In this document: piece after piece, positions 41,821 through 41,825 of the stretch
Layout: the number at the start of each line of letters is the position of its first letter
How positions within the stretch are numbered: the first letter of the stretch is position 1
Assembly (NCBI GenBank): GCA_049965935.1
Contig: JBMFVP010000009.1
Coordinates: forward strand, 1-41,825
Reading direction: 5' to 3'
Source of the DNA: Thermocladium sp049965935
Lineage (GTDB): Archaea; Thermoproteota; Thermoprotei; Thermoproteales; Thermocladiaceae
Length of the DNA: 41,825 nt
Program-made: the position numbers and the translations under genes
Notes under the pieces: model-generated
Seen by the model: only the letters and a program-made list of their open reading frames with translations
Told to the model about the DNA's origin: nothing
Databases searched by the model: none

Positions 41821-41825
41821 AATGC

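Larger units (their letters stand above)
41516..41825. other. 310-base region without a gene at the right edge
   Basis: No credible frame is seen. It contains a 7-bp hairpin at 41713-41732 and a 7-bp GC hairpin at 41799-41820. An AT-rich GTTTTTAAGTGC (41737-41748) follows the first hairpin and may be a promoter for something starting near or beyond the window edge. Confidence 0.4.

Noticed and set aside
1..41825. CRISPR array or rRNA operon
   Set aside because: No regularly spaced repeats and no rRNA-like blocks were seen while reading through the window.

Overview
The window reads as chromosomal DNA of a thermophilic crenarchaeon. It carries archaeal glycerol-1-phosphate dehydrogenase, a tetraether-synthase-like radical SAM enzyme, archaeal SRP54, a Rio2 kinase, an XPD-type helicase, a TrmB-type regulator, and a tRNA-Gly(CCC) interrupted by a 17-nt intron after position 37. 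Most genes have a TATA-like element centred about 24-30 bases before the start codon and no clear Shine-Dalgarno sequence, which fits leaderless archaeal transcription. Moderate GC content and the gene set suggest Thermoproteales (a Caldivirga/Thermocladium/Vulcanisaeta-like organism). That placement is inference, not a measured match.

Layout. 1-3.3 kb: the 3' part of a sugar-type ABC permease, facing a minus-strand operon of ABC ATPase, HD hydrolase and MobA-like nucleotidyltransferase. 3.5-8.3 kb: XPD helicase, then an operon of KaiC-like ATPase, SRP54 and a TrmY-like SPOUT protein. 8.3-9.9 kb: two small helical proteins and a UPF0179 protein. 9.9-12.5 kb: a TrmB-like regulator divergent from the tetraether synthase candidate, sharing one AT-rich promoter core. 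12.5-17.1 kb: two small unknowns, Rio2, and a MoxR ATPase/VWA pair. 17.1-21.5 kb: tRNA-Gly, DoxX-like membrane protein, NAD(P)HX repair enzyme, PUA protein and a P-loop ATPase. 21.6-28.7 kb: two-subunit CoA transferase, a PD-(D/E)XK nuclease, MtnA, G1P dehydrogenase, an IMPase/FBPase-family phosphatase and small zinc-binding proteins. 28.8-32.7 kb: an EF-Tu-like protein without GTPase motifs and a three-gene iron-siderophore/B12-type ABC importer behind a 22-bp perfect palindrome. 32.7-38.2 kb: an unknown, enoyl-CoA hydratase, cation/proton antiporter, FAD oxidoreductase, metallophosphoesterase and peroxiredoxin.

The last 3.5 kb is the least ordinary part. It holds a polytopic membrane protein, a coiled-coil membrane protein, and a TnpB-type RuvC/zinc-ribbon protein. 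The TnpB-type protein keeps all the recognisable RuvC catalytic acids but lacks the usual N-terminal RNA/DNA-binding lobe. It sits behind a nested GC-rich hairpin and 10 bases ahead of a hexapeptide-repeat acyltransferase. Further GC-rich hairpins resembling IS200/IS605-family ends flank this segment and occur elsewhere in the window. No CRISPR array, rRNA, complete insertion sequence or integrase was seen. Functions of genes acting together: G1P dehydrogenase makes the archaeal glycerophosphate backbone and the tetraether synthase joins lipid tails; the FecBCD-like genes form one importer; KaiC-like/SRP54/TrmY-like and MoxR/VWA are likely co-transcribed units.
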